From assembly GCF_002744715.1 (NCBI RefSeq), contig NZ_KZ319371.1, forward strand, positions 124,001 to 188,000: a DNA stretch of 64,000 nt. The letters run 5' to 3'. Positions 16,208 to 26,429 of the stretch are shown here, piece by piece. The position numbers and the translations under genes are program-made. The notes under the pieces were generated by a model that saw only the letters and a program-made list of their open reading frames with translations, ran no database searches and was not told the origin of the DNA. Source of the stretch: Marinobacter profundi. Its GTDB lineage: Bacteria; Pseudomonadota; Gammaproteobacteria; Pseudomonadales; Oleiphilaceae. Numbering within the stretch: the stretch's first letter is position 1; every line of letters begins with the position of its first letter.

Positions 16208-18673
16208 ATGCGACTTTTCCCGGGCCTTCGCAGCCTGATCCTGACCTTTTTACGGAAAATGCTCTTCTTATGGGTCCGGACAGACGTCAGCGGCAACAGC
16301 CGCGAAGCCCTGGGACTGGATCCACAAAAACCGGTCTGTTATGTCCTCCAGTACAGTTCGCTCTCCAGCCGGCTGGTGCTGGAGCAGGAAGTCCGCCGCG
16401 CCGGCCTGCCCGGTGCGGAAGCGGCGCTGCCGATAACCTCGGCACCTCCCCATTCCTTTTTCTTCCTTTACCGCCGCACCGGTGGCATGTTCCGCCGGCG
16501 CCAGACACCTGTGCTGACCCAGCAGTTCCGAGACCTGGTCAGCGACGGGGTGAGCCATCCGGAGCTGGATGTACAGCTGGTTCCGGTATCGCTGTTCTGG
16601 GGGCGCTCTCCGGACAAGGAAAAATCCCTGTTCAAGTTGCTGCTGTCCGATACCTGGTCGGTAGCTGGCCGGCTGCAGAAGCTGCTGATCATCCTCGTGC
16701 ACGGCCGTAACACCTACGTCCAGTTCAATCGTCCGCTGTCCCTGCACCAGGTGGTCGAGGAGTACCGCGACAACGAGGCCCGCGCCAACCGTAAGCTGGC
16801 CCGGGTCCTGCGCACCCATTTCCGCCGCGTACGCCAGGCGGTGCTGGGTCCGGATTTGTCCCATCGCCGCACCCTGGTAGAAGGCCTGGTCCGCACCCAG
16901 GCGGTCAAGGATGCCATTCGCGAGACCGCCCGCCGGGATGACATTCCGCCGGAAAAGGTCCGCGCCAAGGCCCGCAAGTACGCCGATGAGATTGCCGCCA
17001 GCATGTCCATCGTTACCATCCGCTTTCTCGAGGTGGTGCTGAGCTGGCTGTGGAACCGGATCTACAACGGCATCGCCGTCAACAACATCACGGTTGCCAA
17101 GGAAGTGGCCCAGGACAATGCCGTGGTATACGTGCCCTGCCACCGTTCCCACATTGACTACCTGTTGCTGTCCTATGTGCTTTACCGCAACGGCCTGATG
17201 CCGCCGCACATTGCCGCCGGCATCAACCTGAACATGCCGATTGTGGGCCCGATCCTGCGTCGCGGCGGCGCCTTCTTCATGCGCCGCAGCTTCCGTGACA
17301 ATCCCTTGTATGCCACGGTATTCAACGAGTACATGCACGTCATGTTCTCCCGCGGCTATTCCGTGGAGTATTTCGTGGAAGGCGGCCGCAGCCGCACCGG
17401 TCGCATGCTGCAGCCCCGGCCCGGCATGCTGTCGATGACGGTGCGCAGCTTCCTTCGCGATCACCGCAAACCCATCGTGTTCGTGCCGGTATACATCGGC
17501 TATGAGAAGGTCATGGAAGGTCGCTCCTACCTGGGCGAACTGCGGGGCAAGAAAAAGCAGAAGGAGAGCATCTTTGCCCTGGCCAAGACCCTGCGCAAGC
17601 TGACCAATTCGTTTGGCCGGGTCGCCGTCAATTTTGGCGATGCCATTCACCTGGCCGAGGTGCTCGACCAGGCACACCCGAGCTGGCGCCAGGAAGCCTA
17701 TGACTCGGAATACCGGCCGGACTGGCTACCCGTGGCGGTGGACGATCTCGCCAACCGGGTGGCCACCGGCATCAACGCCTCGGTCGCCGTCAACCCCATC
17801 GGCATCACCGCCACTGTCTTGCTGAGTACCGAGCGCCTGGCGATGGATGAGAGCCAGCTCGCCCGGCTGATGGACCAGTTTGCCGACCTGTTGCGCCGCT
17901 TTCCCTATGCCACCACCACAACCCTGCCGGAAGGCAACGGCAAAGACTGGATCGCCTACTGCGAAAACATGGGGCTGGTCACCCGCCAAGCCCAGAAACT
18001 GGGAGACATCATCGGCCTCGAGGGCAGCAATGCCATCCTGATGACCTACTACCGCAACAATATCCAGCACCTGTTCGCCCTGCCCTCGCTGATTGCCTGC
18101 CTGTTCGAGAACAACCGGTCACTGCGGCGGGAAAAAGTCCGGTCCCTGTCGGGCGTGGTGTATCCGTTCCTGCGCTCGGAACTGTTCCTGCACCATCCGG
18201 TAGCGGATGCCGAGGCGGTGATCGACCAGTGGATTGACGTCCTGATTGAACAGGGCCTGCTCAGCGTTGACGGCGACCGTATCTGCCGTCCGGAGGAAGG
18301 TACCGATGCCATGCTCCGTCTGCGCACCCTGTCCCGCTTCATCATCCAGACCCTGGAGCGCTATCACCTCGCCATTGCGGTACTGCGCAAGTATGGGCCG
18401 GGCAAGATCAGCGCCAGCGAACTGGAAGAGCAAAGCACCCTGATGGCGGAGCGCATGTCCATTCTGTTCGGCCTGAACGCGCCGGAGTTTTTCGACAAGA
18501 CCCTGTTCCGCAACTTTATCGCGAAATTGCAGGAAAATGGCGTCATAACCACGGACGACCACGGTCTGCTGAGCTACACGGAAGGATTGGATGAAGTGGC
18601 TGAGGACGCCGACCTGGTGCTGAGTGTCGAGAAGCGCCAGGCCATCCAGCAGGTAACCATGCTGGGGGCCTGA
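16208..18673 (+). CDS. plsB: Glycerol-3-phosphate 1-O-acyltransferase
   Basis: 821 residues, close to the 807 of E. coli PlsB. It is an inner-membrane-associated enzyme that acylates sn-glycerol-3-phosphate at position 1, the first step of phospholipid synthesis. The acyltransferase core shows block I VPCHRSHIDYLLLSYVL with the catalytic His and Asp, block II GGAFFMRRSFRDN, block III YFVEGGRSRTGRML and block IV IVFVPVYIGYEKVMEG. The N-terminal hydrophobic segment around LRSLILTFLRKMLFLW may aid membrane attachment. It is a single gene, divergent from nudC and ending 8 bases from the convergent rsmJ gene. Confidence 0.98.
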   Translation: MRLFPGLRSLILTFLRKMLFLWVRTDVSGNSREALGLDPQKPVCYVLQYSSLSSRLVLEQEVRRAGLPGAEAALPITSAPPHSFFFLYRRTGGMFRRRQTPVLTQQFRDLVSDGVSHPELDVQLVPVSLFWGRSPDKEKSLFKLLLSDTWSVAGRLQKLLIILVHGRNTYVQFNRPLSLHQVVEEYRDNEARANRKLARVLRTHFRRVRQAVLGPDLSHRRTLVEGLVRTQAVKDAIRETARRDDIPPEKVRAKARKYADEIAASMSIVTIRFLEVVLSWLWNRIYNGIAVNNITVAKEVAQDNAVVYVPCHRSHIDYLLLSYVLYRNGLMPPHIAAGINLNMPIVGPILRRGGAFFMRRSFRDNPLYATVFNEYMHVMFSRGYSVEYFVEGGRSRTGRMLQPRPGMLSMTVRSFLRDHRKPIVFVPVYIGYEKVMEGRSYLGELRGKKKQKESIFALAKTLRKLTNSFGRVAVNFGDAIHLAEVLDQAHPSWRQEAYDSEYRPDWLPVAVDDLANRVATGINASVAVNPIGITATVLLSTERLAMDESQLARLMDQFADLLRRFPYATTTTLPEGNGKDWIAYCENMGLVTRQAQKLGDIIGLEGSNAILMTYYRNNIQHLFALPSLIACLFENNRSLRREKVRSLSGVVYPFLRSELFLHHPVADAEAVIDQWIDVLIEQGLLSVDGDRICRPEEGTDAMLRLRTLSRFIIQTLERYHLAIAVLRKYGPGKISASELEEQSTLMAERMSILFGLNAPEFFDKTLFRNFIAKLQENGVITTDDHGLLSYTEGLDEVAEDADLVLSVEKRQAIQQVTMLGA

Positions 18674-18681
18674 GCCGCCCC

Positions 18682-19488
18682 TCAGGCCCGCGGCAGGGCT
18701 TTCAGGGAGTAAATGTCGTAGCGGCTGCTCTTGCCCTCCAGGCGGGTCGTCGGTTCCGGGCCGGCAATGGAGGGCGCCTTGCGGGGGCGCTTGACGACGA
18801 CACGGTACCTGGCTACGGCCAGTGCCGCCGCCAGCAGGTCCGCCGAATCGTCATCGTCACCCACAACCGAGCGGAACACCTGCATCTCCTTTTTGACCAG
18901 GGCGGATTTGTCCCGGTGTGGAAACATCGGATCCAGGTAGACGACATCGGCGTCGGCGGCGTCCGATCTCAACCAGTCGATACTGCTGCCTTCCCGCAAC
19001 GTCATCCGGGCCACCACCGTCGCCGCATCTGCGTTTAGCCGGGCTCTTGCCAGGCCATCGGCCAGCAGGGCATGGATAACCGGTGACCGTTCGAACAGGG
19101 TTACCCGGCACCCCAGGCCGGCAAGCACAAAACCATCCTGGCCAAGCCCGGCGGTTGCATCCACTACATGCAGTTGTTGCCGGGTTTTCTGCAGCCCCAC
19201 AGCCCGGGCCACCAGCTGCCCGGTGCCGCCGCCATGCTCGCGACGGTAGCCGGCCTTGCCACTGACAAACTCCGCCCGCACCGGCCCGGGCGCCCCTTTG
19301 CCGGTCAGCTGTAGCGCCAGACCGGACTCGTCGGCGTACAGCAACACCTCGACGTCCGTCACTTTGCGGGGATCGGTCGTGCCGAGAAAGGGAATACCCA
19401 GGTCCCTGGCCAGCTGGCCGGCCTGATAGGCATCCCCCAAGGGACTGCAGGCAACTGCGAGGGAAAGAGTGTCCGGTAATGTCATCAT
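18682..19488 (-). CDS. rsmJ: 16S rRNA (guanine-1516 N2)-methyltransferase
   Basis: 268 residues of the RsmJ (YhiQ) family. SAM-binding motif I is seen as [16 protein letters not shown], followed by the acidic VTLFERSPV. The catalytic/target-base region is [22 protein letters not shown], whose DPMFP is typical of this N2-guanine methyltransferase. The C-terminal [16 protein letters not shown] is also family-specific. It modifies the small-subunit rRNA. It is convergent with plsB and shares no obvious operon; uppP follows 19 bases upstream in coordinate order on the opposite end of its start. Confidence 0.95.
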   Translation of the reverse strand: MMTLPDTLSLAVACSPLGDAYQAGQLARDLGIPFLGTTDPRKVTDVEVLLYADESGLALQLTGKGAPGPVRAEFVSGKAGYRREHGGGTGQLVARAVGLQKTRQQLHVVDATAGLGQDGFVLAGLGCRVTLFERSPVIHALLADGLARARLNADAATVVARMTLREGSSIDWLRSDAADADVVYLDPMFPHRDKSALVKKEMQVFRSVVGDDDDSADLLAAALAVARYRVVVKRPRKAPSIAGPEPTTRLEGKSSRYDIYSLKALPRA

Positions 19489-19506
19489 CCGGCCATCATG
19501 CAGGAT

Positions 19507-20304
19507 TTACCAAAGCACAACAATCAGCACGGCGCCAAGGATGAGCCGGTAGATCACGTAGGGTAACAGGCCCAGCCGTTCCAGGAACTTGAGGAACAGA
19601 TGAATACAGATAACCGCACTGACAAAGGACACCAGGGTGCCCGTCAGGATGGCGTTCCAGTCCGCCGCCTCACCAAGCTCGACCAGCTCCAGCGTTTTCA
19701 GCAGGCCGGCGGCGGTGATCAGTGGAATCGACAACAGGAACGAAAACCGCGCGGCCGCTTCCCGGGTAAACCCCAGGAACAGTGCCGCAGTCATGGTGAT
19801 GCCGGAACGGGAGGTACCGGGAATAAGCGCCAGTGCCTGAGCCAGCCCGATCACAACCGCATCCCTCATCCGCAGGGCCGGCAGCCCCCGCTGCTGGCGC
19901 CCCACGGCATCCGACCACCAGAGCACCAGGCCGAAGCCGATTGTGGACGCCGCAATCACCAGGCCGGAGCGCAATTCGTTTTCGATAAGATCGTTGAACA
20001 AAATGCCCGCCAGTCCCGCCGGCACCGTCGCGGCAATGATCGCCCAGGCCAGGCCACTGTCCTCACTGATGCGGCCACGAAGGGTATCACCGGTCCAGGC
20101 CGCCGCAAGCCGCAGTACTTCATGGCGAAAGTACCAGACCACCGCGGCCAGGGTGCCCACATGCACCGCAACGTCAAAGGCCAGGCCCTGATCCGGCCAG
20201 CCCAGCAGCTGGGATGGCAGAATGAGGTGGGCTGAACTGCTGATCGGAAGGAATTCCGTCAGCCCCTGAATCACAGCCAGTATGATGGTCTGCCAGAGTT
20301 CCAT
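19507..20304 (-). CDS. uppP: Undecaprenyl-diphosphatase
   Basis: 265 residues with about seven to eight predicted membrane helices. It dephosphorylates undecaprenyl diphosphate to recycle the lipid carrier of cell-wall synthesis and, in excess, gives bacitracin resistance. Family motifs are the N-terminal QGLTEFLPISSSAHLIL with the (E/Q)xxxE-like and Ser-rich active site, and PGTSRSGITMTAALFLG in the second repeat. The start is ATG at 20304, and the gene lies 42 bases downstream of tsaB on the same strand. Confidence 0.97.
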   Translation of the reverse strand: MELWQTIILAVIQGLTEFLPISSSAHLILPSQLLGWPDQGLAFDVAVHVGTLAAVVWYFRHEVLRLAAAWTGDTLRGRISEDSGLAWAIIAATVPAGLAGILFNDLIENELRSGLVIAASTIGFGLVLWWSDAVGRQQRGLPALRMRDAVVIGLAQALALIPGTSRSGITMTAALFLGFTREAAARFSFLLSIPLITAAGLLKTLELVELGEAADWNAILTGTLVSFVSAVICIHLFLKFLERLGLLPYVIYRLILGAVLIVVLW

Positions 20305-20346
20305 GGCGGGAAGTACCGGTATCGAGAGTTTGAAAGGAACGAACGG

Positions 20347-21042
20347 CTAGCGGCCGGGAAGTTTTTTCCAGGCAACTTCGTCGCGAAGATAAACCGGCTG
20401 GGCCTCGGCCGCCGGGACGCTCCGGCCACGGGCATAATCCCGTACCGCCAGGCGGGCGACAAACGCGGCCCGGGGCACCAGGCCATCGTCAACGGTTGTA
20501 ACCCGACTCACCACCTCCGGCGGCATTTGCTCACTGAAGGCCCAACCCGACCCTGCGCCCAGCCAGCCTGTCACACCATCCGGCAGGGTCACCGCGTCCG
20601 GAGGGCATACGCGTTCGTCGGCGAGCAGTTCGGGCAGGCCACCAACATTGCGGTAGCACCCCCAATAGACTTCCCCCATCCGCGCATCGAACGCCACTGC
20701 GACACCTGCGCCTTCGGCAAGTTCGTAACGCATGATGGCTTCTGCAGCCACCGCAGCAAGTGACGACACCGGCACCACCGGCCGCTCCAGGCCATAGGCC
20801 AGGCCCTGAACCACACCGGTCGCTATCCGCAACCCGGTGAATGAGCCCGGACCACAGGCAAACGCCAGCGCATCGAGTGCTGCCGGGGCCATACTTTCGG
20901 CCGCCAGCAGTTCACGGATCATCGGCATCAGCAGGCGGGTATGGCCCCGCGGTGCCAGCTCGAAACGCTCGGTAACCCGGCCGTCCAGCGACAGGGCCGC
21001 CGAGCAGCCTTCCGACGAAGTGTCCAGTGCAAGCAGTTTCAC
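20347..21042 (-). CDS. tsaB: tRNA threonylcarbamoyladenosine synthesis protein TsaB
   Basis: 231 residues of the Kae1/TsaD-like ASKHA fold lacking the metal site, hence the non-catalytic scaffold TsaB. The N-terminus LLALDTSSEGCSAAL, the central FACGPGSFTGLRIATGVVQGLA and PVVPVSSLAAVA are diagnostic. It binds TsaD and TsaE to make t6A37 in ANN-decoding tRNAs. The gene follows adk after 17 bases on the minus strand, the same neighbour pair as in Pseudomonas. Confidence 0.96.
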   Translation of the reverse strand: MKLLALDTSSEGCSAALSLDGRVTERFELAPRGHTRLLMPMIRELLAAESMAPAALDALAFACGPGSFTGLRIATGVVQGLAYGLERPVVPVSSLAAVAAEAIMRYELAEGAGVAVAFDARMGEVYWGCYRNVGGLPELLADERVCPPDAVTLPDGVTGWLGAGSGWAFSEQMPPEVVSRVTTVDDGLVPRAAFVARLAVRDYARGRSVPAAEAQPVYLRDEVAWKKLPGR

Positions 21043-21059
21043 AGGCAGGTCGAAACCAC

Positions 21060-21734
<675 letters not shown>

Positions 21735-21827
21735 TCATTATCATTTAAGAAGGTGTGGCAAAACTCCGCAGCTTTGCGACAACCTCTCAGCGGAGAAAAC
21801 GCACGACCCCGCGAAAAAAGCACGCGC

Positions 21828-21856
21828 ATTATACGAACTCAGCGGGGTAAGAGAAA
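21828..21856 (-). promoter_or_regulatory. Candidate adk promoter
   Basis: On the minus strand there is a perfect TATAAT at 21828-21833. The -35 region at 21851-21856 reads TTTCTC at 17-base spacing, which is a weak match. Placement between the HDOD gene end and adk supports a promoter for adk-tsaB. Confidence 0.5.
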
Positions 21857-21868
21857 GTGGACCTCCGT

Positions 21869-21893
21869 AGCATGACCGGGCCACGGTCATGCT
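21869..21893 (-). terminator. Stem-loop after the HDOD gene
   Basis: A perfect 10-base stem, AGCATGACCG / CGGTCATGCT, with loop GGCCA lies 20 bases past the stop of the minus-strand HDOD gene. No T-run follows directly, so function as a terminator is likely but unproven. Confidence 0.5.
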
Positions 21894-21912
21894 GGCCTGC
21901 CGGAGCCGGCGC

Positions 21913-23280
21913 TCAGGTCGCAAAGGCAGCGGTCAGCATATCCAGGTCCTCAGCCACGCGCCCCGCCTCTTCACGGAGTTCGGCCAGCTGCTCCGGCCGG
22001 AGGCCAAGTCGGGCGGCGACAGGCTCGGCAAGCGCCGTGTTGAATTCGTCGCCAATGCCCCGCTCTCTGAGCAGGGCATTGGCAAGCTGGACCATCAGTA
22101 CACTGGTCTCATGGTCGCCATGATACTGCGGATTCTGGTGCACCCCGGCCGCTTTGATCACCGCGTCCGGTAACTGCCAAAGGCGCAGCAGGATCCCGCC
22201 CATGGCGCCATGACTGACGGCCTGCAGTTCCTCGTCGTTGCCACCACCGAAAACCTGTTGCTCCAGCACCGCCATGGTAGCCTCCGGGCTGGCATCCCTC
22301 AGCGCATCCAGCTCGGCGAACTCCGCCGGATACAGGTGCGCAATCAGTAACAGCCCGATGTTGTGCAGCAACCCGCACAGATACGCCAGACTCCGCTCGG
22401 TACCGGTCCAGCTCGCCATGCGCTGGCACAGAAAGGCGCAACACAACGAGTGACTCCAGTACTGATCAAGGCCCAGACTGCCACCTCGGGGGATCGCAAA
22501 CGGCTGTTCCGCCGCCATGCCGGCAACGGCATGGGCGACCCGATCCCAGCCCAGCTCCCGTACTGCGTCCTGTACCGAATTAACCGCCACCGCCTCATTG
22601 AACAACGCCGAACGGGCATAGCGCATAATCTGCGCAGTCAAGCCCGGATCGAGCTCAATCAGTTCAAGCAGCTGCTCCCGGTTGACGTCAGCACCCCCGG
22701 CAAGCTGCCCCAGGCGCGGGGTCAGCGCCGGCATCGGGGGCAGACGATAAAGCCGCTGCAGTTGTTCGGCAGCGTCCTCCAGGGTGACTCCGGCAGACCC
22801 TCTGGCCATCGGGCCAGCGCTGATCAGCCGGCCAACGCGCGCCCCCGCCAGCACTTCCCGCAATGAGTCTTCTTCCAACAGCACCAGGGTATTGGCGGCA
22901 CCGCCCGCCATTACCGCCCGGGACATCGCCAGCACATCTTCATCCACCATTACCGGCAGCTGATAGGCCTCACCCACCGGCGGCTGAAACCCCGGCGCAC
23001 AGTCACCGAACAGGCGATCCGCCTGACGACTGGTGAGAGGCTGCAGTTTACGCCCGGTCAGGCAGTAGACAGCCTCCGGATCAAGCACACTGCGAAACGG
23101 GTGTACCGCCATCACCGCGCCATTGATATCCACCAGCAAGGTGGCACGGATCACATCCGCCGCCAACCTGCCGGACGCGCTGACCACTGCCTCCAGGCTG
23201 GCTGCCGGGGAAACCGGCAACTCAATGTACGCAATGCCCTTGCGACTGAAGTACTGCTCCAGTTGCGCCGCTACTGCCAA
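21913..23280 (-). CDS. YbaK-like plus HDOD domain protein
   Basis: 455 residues. The first 150 or so resemble the YbaK/ProX tRNA-editing fold (YFSRKGIAYIELPVS, VIRATLLVDINGAVMAVHP, the LTGRKLQPLTSRQ basic segment, ANTLVLLEEDSL), but without a proven catalytic site. Residues about 195-400 are an HDOD domain: LLELIELDPGLTAQIMRYA, VQDAVRELGWDRVAHAVAG, YLCGLLHNIGLLLIAHLYP. HDOD proteins lack phosphohydrolase metal residues and usually act as signalling scaffolds. There is no membrane segment. It lies just downstream of ppc (51 bases), possibly in the same transcript. The function of this fusion is unknown; it could sense uncharged or misacylated tRNA, or only use the fold for ligand binding. Confidence 0.8.
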   Translation of the reverse strand: MAVAAQLEQYFSRKGIAYIELPVSPAASLEAVVSASGRLAADVIRATLLVDINGAVMAVHPFRSVLDPEAVYCLTGRKLQPLTSRQADRLFGDCAPGFQPPVGEAYQLPVMVDEDVLAMSRAVMAGGAANTLVLLEEDSLREVLAGARVGRLISAGPMARGSAGVTLEDAAEQLQRLYRLPPMPALTPRLGQLAGGADVNREQLLELIELDPGLTAQIMRYARSALFNEAVAVNSVQDAVRELGWDRVAHAVAGMAAEQPFAIPRGGSLGLDQYWSHSLCCAFLCQRMASWTGTERSLAYLCGLLHNIGLLLIAHLYPAEFAELDALRDASPEATMAVLEQQVFGGGNDEELQAVSHGAMGGILLRLWQLPDAVIKAAGVHQNPQYHGDHETSVLMVQLANALLRERGIGDEFNTALAEPVAARLGLRPEQLAELREEAGRVAEDLDMLTAAFAT

Positions 23281-23331
23281 GATCTGACTCCTTTCCTGCT
23301 GCTCGCTGTTGCAGGGAGTGCGCCACCGGGT

Positions 23332-25977
23332 TTAACCGGTATTGCGCATTCCGGCGGCGATGCCTGCCATGGTGACCTTCAGCGCCCGTTCCACCAGTTC
23401 CGGAACCTCGCCCTTACCCTCACTTTCCCGATCCCTGCGCAGCAGTTCTGCCTGCAGGTAATGGAGCGGATCAGTATAAGGGTTGCGAACCCTCATGGAA
23501 TGGGCAAAGACCGGTTCGTCGGCCAGTAGCCGGTCCTGCTGCTTGAGCTCGAGCAACCGGTTGGTGCAATCCTGCAGCCGGTGCCGGAGATTTGCACCCA
23601 GTGCCCGCAGTTGCGGGTCGTGGACGAGAGTCTGCTCATAGTAGTTGGCAATCCGCAGATCTGCCTTGGCAACCACCATTTCCAGCATGTCGACGTAGGT
23701 TTTGAAGAACGGCCAGCGCGCCATCATTTCCCGCAACGTAACAAAACGATCGCTACGGGCCGCCTCCTCCAGGGCGACGTCGCTCCCCAGCCAACTGGGC
23801 AGCATCAGCCGCATCTGGGTCCAGGCAAATATCCAGGGAATGGCCCGCAGGCTCTCCACACCGCCGGAAGGTTTGCGGCGTGCCGGCCGACTTCCCAGGG
23901 CCAGTTTGCCGAGGGCCTGTTCCGGGGTCACCTGGCGGAAATAAGGCACGAAATCCGGATTCTCCCGGACCACCTCCCGATAGGCCTTCAGCGAACGCTC
24001 GGTAAGCCAATCCATGGTCTCCCGCCACTCCGGCTCCGGAGCCGGCGGTGGCGCCAGGGTGGCTTCCACCACCGCGGTGGTGTAAAGGGTCAAGCTCTGT
24101 TCCGCCAGCCGCGGCAAACCAAACTTGAAGCGGATCATTTCGCCCTGCTCGGTAATCCGGAAACTGCCATTGACCGAGCCCGGAGGCTGCGACAGGATCG
24201 CCCGGTTGGCCGGGCCGCCGCCGCGGCCAACCGTGCCACCGCGACCGTGGAACAGGGTCAGGTGGACACCGTAGCGGCCAGCCACCTCGGTGAGCTGCTC
24301 CTGGGCCTGGTACTGCGCCCAGGCGGCCATCAGCTGGCCGGCATCCTTGGCGGAATCGGAGTAACCGATCATCACTTCCTGACGGTCACCGCAATACTCA
24401 CGGTACCAGTCCACCTCGTACAGGGCCGTCATGCTCGCGGGCGCACCGCGCAGATCGTCCAGGGTCTCGAACAGCGGTACCACACGCATCGGGTTTTTCA
24501 TCCCCGCTTCCCGGAGCAGCAGGATCACGCTCAGCACATCGGACGGCGTACTGGCCATCGAGATGACATAGGAGCCCAGCGCCTCCGGGGTCTGCGCCGC
24601 CACCACTTCACAGGTGGCGAGCACCTCCGCCACCGGTTCCGATGGCTGCCAGTTGCGCGGTACCAGTGGCCGGCATCCCCTGAGTTCTTTCACCAGAAAG
24701 TCCTGGCGCTGCTGCTCCGGCCAGGACAGATAATCTCCGATCCCGAGGTGCGCCACAATTTCCGCGATCGCTTCGGCATGGCGGGAAGCCTCCTGGCGGA
24801 TATCGAGGCGGATCAACGGCAGCCCAAAGCTGTGGGCGCGACGGATGGTATCGAGCAGTGGCCCGTTGGCAATGCCATCGAGGCCGCAGTCAATCAGTGA
24901 GCGGTAACACAATTCCAGGGGGCCGGTGAGTTCGTCGTTGTCGAACAGGATATCGTTGCTGTCCGCAACCCTGTCATGGACGCCCGCCTCGGCCCAGTCG
25001 CGGGTACGCACGAGCCGCTCCCGCAGCTGCCCGAGCACCACCCGATAGGGTTCCCGGGTGTCGCCGACCACCGCCCGCAACTCATCGCTGGCCTGCCACA
25101 TGGACAGCTCGGCCCGCAGTGCCTGGATGTCCCGGAGGTAAAGGTCCGCGGCCATCCAGCGTCCGAGCAGGAACACCTTGCGGGTGACGGTGTGGGTGAC
25201 GTTGGGGTTGCCGTCACGGTCGCCACCCATCCAGGACGCCACCCGGACCGGTGAGGCCTCCAGCGGCAGCCCCTGACCGGTGGATTCGGCAAGTGCGCGG
25301 TCCAGGCCGCGCAGGAACCTGGGCAGCGCCTGCCACAGGCTGTTCTCGATAACAGCAAAACCCCACTTGGCCTCATCGACCGCGGTGGGACGCTCATGAC
25401 GGATCTCGTCGGTATGCCAGGCTTCGGCGATCAGTCGCCGCAGTCGCTCGGTGATTTCTTCCTGTTCGGCCGGCAACAGGTCATCGTGGTCCAGCCGGGC
25501 AAGGCACGCGGACATCTCGTCGTATTTCATGATCAGCGTGCGGCGGGCAACCTCGGTGGGATGCGCGGTCAGTACGAACTCGATGCGCAGATCCGCCACC
25601 CGGCGGTGCAACTCGTCCGGCGCAATACCCCCGGCCTTGAGGCGTTCGAATACCTCCCCCAGGGATTCCACCATCAGGTCAGACTGGTGCCCGCGCTTGC
25701 GCCGGATACCGTGATACTGTTCCGCCAGATTGGCCAGGTTGAGAAACTGGTTAAAGGCCCGGGTGACCGGCAACAACTCGTCATCACCAAGCTCACTGAG
25801 CAGCTTCTCAAGGCGCTGGCCCGATCCGCTCTCCTGACGACGGTCCGCCTTGGCCGCCGCGCGGATCTCTTCGATCCGGTCGAAACATTGCTGCCCCGGA
25901 TACTTGCGGATGCTCTGTCCCAGCAGCTCTCCGAGCATGCGGACATTTTCTCTGAGGTCGGGATGTAGTTCGGTCAC
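23332..25977 (-). CDS. ppc: Phosphoenolpyruvate carboxylase
   Basis: 881 residues, the usual bacterial length. It carboxylates PEP to oxaloacetate, replenishing the TCA cycle. Active-site signatures are [14 protein letters not shown] with the catalytic His, the [12 protein letters not shown] metal/bicarbonate region, and [16 protein letters not shown], the glycine-rich PEP loop. The C-terminus [10 protein letters not shown] carries the invariant tail that reaches the active site. It is divergent from the small gene at 26061 with 83 bases between. Confidence 0.98.
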   Translation of the reverse strand: MTELHPDLRENVRMLGELLGQSIRKYPGQQCFDRIEEIRAAAKADRRQESGSGQRLEKLLSELGDDELLPVTRAFNQFLNLANLAEQYHGIRRKRGHQSDLMVESLGEVFERLKAGGIAPDELHRRVADLRIEFVLTAHPTEVARRTLIMKYDEMSACLARLDHDDLLPAEQEEITERLRRLIAEAWHTDEIRHERPTAVDEAKWGFAVIENSLWQALPRFLRGLDRALAESTGQGLPLEASPVRVASWMGGDRDGNPNVTHTVTRKVFLLGRWMAADLYLRDIQALRAELSMWQASDELRAVVGDTREPYRVVLGQLRERLVRTRDWAEAGVHDRVADSNDILFDNDELTGPLELCYRSLIDCGLDGIANGPLLDTIRRAHSFGLPLIRLDIRQEASRHAEAIAEIVAHLGIGDYLSWPEQQRQDFLVKELRGCRPLVPRNWQPSEPVAEVLATCEVVAAQTPEALGSYVISMASTPSDVLSVILLLREAGMKNPMRVVPLFETLDDLRGAPASMTALYEVDWYREYCGDRQEVMIGYSDSAKDAGQLMAAWAQYQAQEQLTEVAGRYGVHLTLFHGRGGTVGRGGGPANRAILSQPPGSVNGSFRITEQGEMIRFKFGLPRLAEQSLTLYTTAVVEATLAPPPAPEPEWRETMDWLTERSLKAYREVVRENPDFVPYFRQVTPEQALGKLALGSRPARRKPSGGVESLRAIPWIFAWTQMRLMLPSWLGSDVALEEAARSDRFVTLREMMARWPFFKTYVDMLEMVVAKADLRIANYYEQTLVHDPQLRALGANLRHRLQDCTNRLLELKQQDRLLADEPVFAHSMRVRNPYTDPLHYLQAELLRRDRESEGKGEVPELVERALKVTMAGIAAGMRNTG

Positions 25978-25994
25978 ATTGCCATCCTTTTAAA

Positions 25995-26024
25995 TTGACG
26001 AAAGCCCGGCGTAGTAACGATACT
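25995..26024 (+). promoter_or_regulatory. Candidate promoter of the small gene at 26061
   Basis: TTGACG at 25995-26000 and GATACT at 26019-26024, 18 bases apart, lie ahead of a strong AAGGAG ribosome site. TAACGAT is repeated twice around the -10 box (near 26015 and 26027). The assignment is by eye only. Confidence 0.4.
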
Positions 26025-26060
26025 AATAACGATTAAAAACAGTGGCCGCAAGGAGAATGC

Positions 26061-26297
26061 ATGAAAGTTACAGATCTGCCCAAACACTGGGAAAGCAAGA
26101 AAGAACCGGTCGAGCGGACCCATGATTACAACTTGCGCCTGCCCCTGGAAGATGCCGCAAGGGTAGCAGCCCTGGCAGAACTCTATCCGGACCGTTCCGA
26201 AAGTGACATTCTCAACGACATGATTGCGGCCGCACTGGATGACCTGGTGCGCCAGAGCCCGATCCGGGACAAGCTTGAGGCCAGGGACAAGAAATAA
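26061..26297 (+). CDS. Conserved small protein, paralogue of the 26430 gene
   Basis: 78 residues, ATG preceded by AAGGAG. The N-terminus MKVTDLPKHWESKK and the helical centre LAELYPDRSESDILNDMIAAALDDL match, position by position, the MKIKDLVNYWDK and LAALYPMKSPQDLMRDLISASLDEL of the convergent gene at 26430-26774. It is charged and soluble, with predicted helices and no cysteine. The LYP-RS-...-DLI-ALDDL centre looks like a ribbon-helix-helix type dimerisation segment, but this is only an impression. No function is known to me. It ends at TAA 26295-26297 and faces its paralogue across a 132-base gap holding two hairpins. Confidence 0.75.
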   Translation: MKVTDLPKHWESKKEPVERTHDYNLRLPLEDAARVAALAELYPDRSESDILNDMIAAALDDLVRQSPIRDKLEARDKK

Positions 26298-26429
26298 CCG
26301 GGAAGTGACGGCGCCCGTGTCGGGCGCTGACCGGGCAAACCGCTACACGGAAGGCCGCGACGACAACACCCGGGTGACAGGCAATCACCCGGGTTGACAA
26401 GAAAGCGATCGAGCCCCCGGGTCAGGAGG
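26298..26429. repeat. Hairpin-bearing gap between the paralogous small genes
   Basis: Two perfect inverted repeats lie between the converging genes: GCGCCCG-TGT-CGGGCGC at 26311-26327, and ACCCGGGTGA with loop CAGGCAA and TCACCCGGGT at 26368-26394. Neither is followed by a strong T-run on either strand. They may terminate both transcripts or form a structured RNA end. Confidence 0.6.

Noticed and set aside
16268-17677. A 469-codon open frame opposite plsB
   Set aside because: plsB carries all acyltransferase blocks on the plus strand; the antisense frame has none.
23581-24900. A 439-codon open frame opposite ppc
   Set aside because: Its length follows from codon bias in ppc; no protein-like features were seen.
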